A stretch of DNA of 64,000 bases from Blastobasis lacticolella (taxonomy: Eukaryota > Arthropoda > Insecta > Lepidoptera > Blastobasidae), in contig LR990049.1 of NCBI GenBank assembly GCA_905147135.1, forward strand, positions 18,245,428 to 18,309,427, in the 5' to 3' direction. Below the pieces are notes generated by a model that was not told where the DNA came from, searched no databases, and was given only the letters and a program-made list of their open reading frames with translations. The stretch's first letter is position 1; each line of letters begins with the position of its first letter. The position numbers and the translations under genes are program-made. Shown here piece by piece: positions 63,289 to 64,000 of the stretch.

Positions 63289-64000
63289 CCTCGAAGTAGT
63301 ACTGATTTGAGAAACTAGTATGACCACAAAGAGTTTGGACTTTGAATTATTTGTATGACCACCAGGAAAAATGTGACGTTTATGAAAATTGAAATCCATT
63401 CACCACAACAACGCCGTCGTCTTTGGACTGTGACATGATATTCCCATGTGTACTGAAAACGTCGTATAGGTATCACTCGTGTGCATTGGTATTGTATTGG
63501 GTCCTTGAAACTGACGTTTTTGAAGCTAGTATCTATGCATTTGCTGAAATAATTTTAATTAATATATTACATATCAAAATTTAAACTTTTATTCGAAGAT
63601 TGAGTATGTTCAGAAGCCTGCAGGCCACCAAAACTAAATGAAAAACATTTTCTTTTTATGAGGGTTTCAAAATACCCCTTTTCATTTGTCGACAGTTTTG
63701 CCTCTCTATCATTATTAAGGGTACAGGAGAGGAATTGGTTCATCGCCAATTAGCATAATTCGCGAAAATGGCCAATGAAAGATGGCTTACGTTGCAGTTT
63801 ATCCCTTTTATCCACGTAGGCTTTTTAATAGCCGGATTTTATAATAAATGGGCATCTTTTAGTTTGTTTTGTCTTCTTAATATGATTTCAATAAAAAATT
63901 CGATGAGTCCCTTCTCTTGTATAACTACTGAATACTGGGCTAACAAAGTGTTAGGGGGAGTTAAGTCCATCGACTAGGTAACAAGAAGATATATAATTTT
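63289..64000. other. unassigned
   Basis: No repeat or gene recognised. Frames at 63567-63749 (-) and 63768-63977 (+) have no domain. Confidence 0.35.

Noticed and set aside
1..64000. LTR retrotransposon or endogenous virus
   Set aside because: I saw no paired long terminal direct repeats, primer-binding site, gag/protease motifs or envelope-like frame; all reverse transcriptase pieces fit non-LTR lineages.

Overview
The window looks like TE-rich intergenic or gene-poor nuclear DNA from an arthropod, most probably a moth or butterfly. I see no bacterial-style genes, operons, rRNA or functional tRNA genes, and no complete host gene. Almost everything recognisable is transposable-element debris: truncated non-LTR retrotransposons of several lineages (RTE-type and several Jockey/CR1-group lineages), three abundant short interspersed families, one degenerate mariner, at least three non-autonomous hAT-like elements, several MITEs and two tandem arrays. 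The Lepidoptera call rests on resemblance of these families to ones I know from moths and butterflies. It is established knowledge applied by eye, not a database result.

Names used here are my own labels. SINE-A is about 250-270 bp, starts GCCGTGTGGTGTCC and ends in a (GAT)n tail like that of RTE-1. SINE-B is about 350 bp with a tRNA-like head and ends near CCAAGATGAT. SINE-C is about 255 bp with a tRNA-like head and a (TTTA)n tail. RTE-1 is an RTE-type LINE whose 3' end reads CTTCTGGCTGATATGATG. LINE-J1 and LINE-J2 are Jockey/CR1-group LINEs known from their C-termini (WNELPAEV... and WNALPASL...). D-repeat is a poly(A)-tailed LINE/SINE 3' end containing CATCAGGTGGC. F and G repeats are degenerate interspersed sequences.

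Layout. 0-5 kb: SINE-A cut by the window edge, a 168-bp tandem array (1531-2203), SINE-B fragments. 5-14.5 kb: RTE-like remnants, SINE-B and SINE-C copies, two copies of a palindromic MITE, a 5'-truncated LINE with target-site duplication (TSD), and LINE-J2. 14.8-16.1 kb: mariner. 17-18 kb: SINE-A with TSD and a possible small host exon. 19.3-21.3 kb: a MITE followed by about ten nearly identical 161-bp satellite units. 23.7-28.4 kb: three different decayed reverse-transcriptase genes. 29-34 kb: LINE-J1 pieces, SINE-B with a nested insertion, SINE-A with a 13-bp TSD. 35.7-36.6 kb: hAT-like element with two perfect hairpins. 37.9-39.1 kb: a Jockey-type gene split by LINE-J1. 41-44 kb: a long-TIR MITE, D-repeats, a duplicated block, a possible terminal exon. 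46-50 kb: nested SINE-A/LINE-J1 and a 430-bp inverted duplication, one arm of which carries a MITE the other lacks. 50.6-51.3 kb: hAT-like element. 54.2-55.3 kb: two inverted SINE-A copies with exchanged flanks, suggesting an inversion. 57-60 kb: LINE C-terminus and a 991-bp hAT-like element with perfect TIRs, 8-bp TSD and an internal LINE fragment. 63 kb: a 5'-inverted SINE-A.

No genes here work together in a pathway. The interaction visible is between mobile elements: RTE-1 is the likely source of machinery for SINE-A, and nesting gives a relative age order. I did not find a convincing new enzyme system; the most informative structures are the rearrangements and the satellite.
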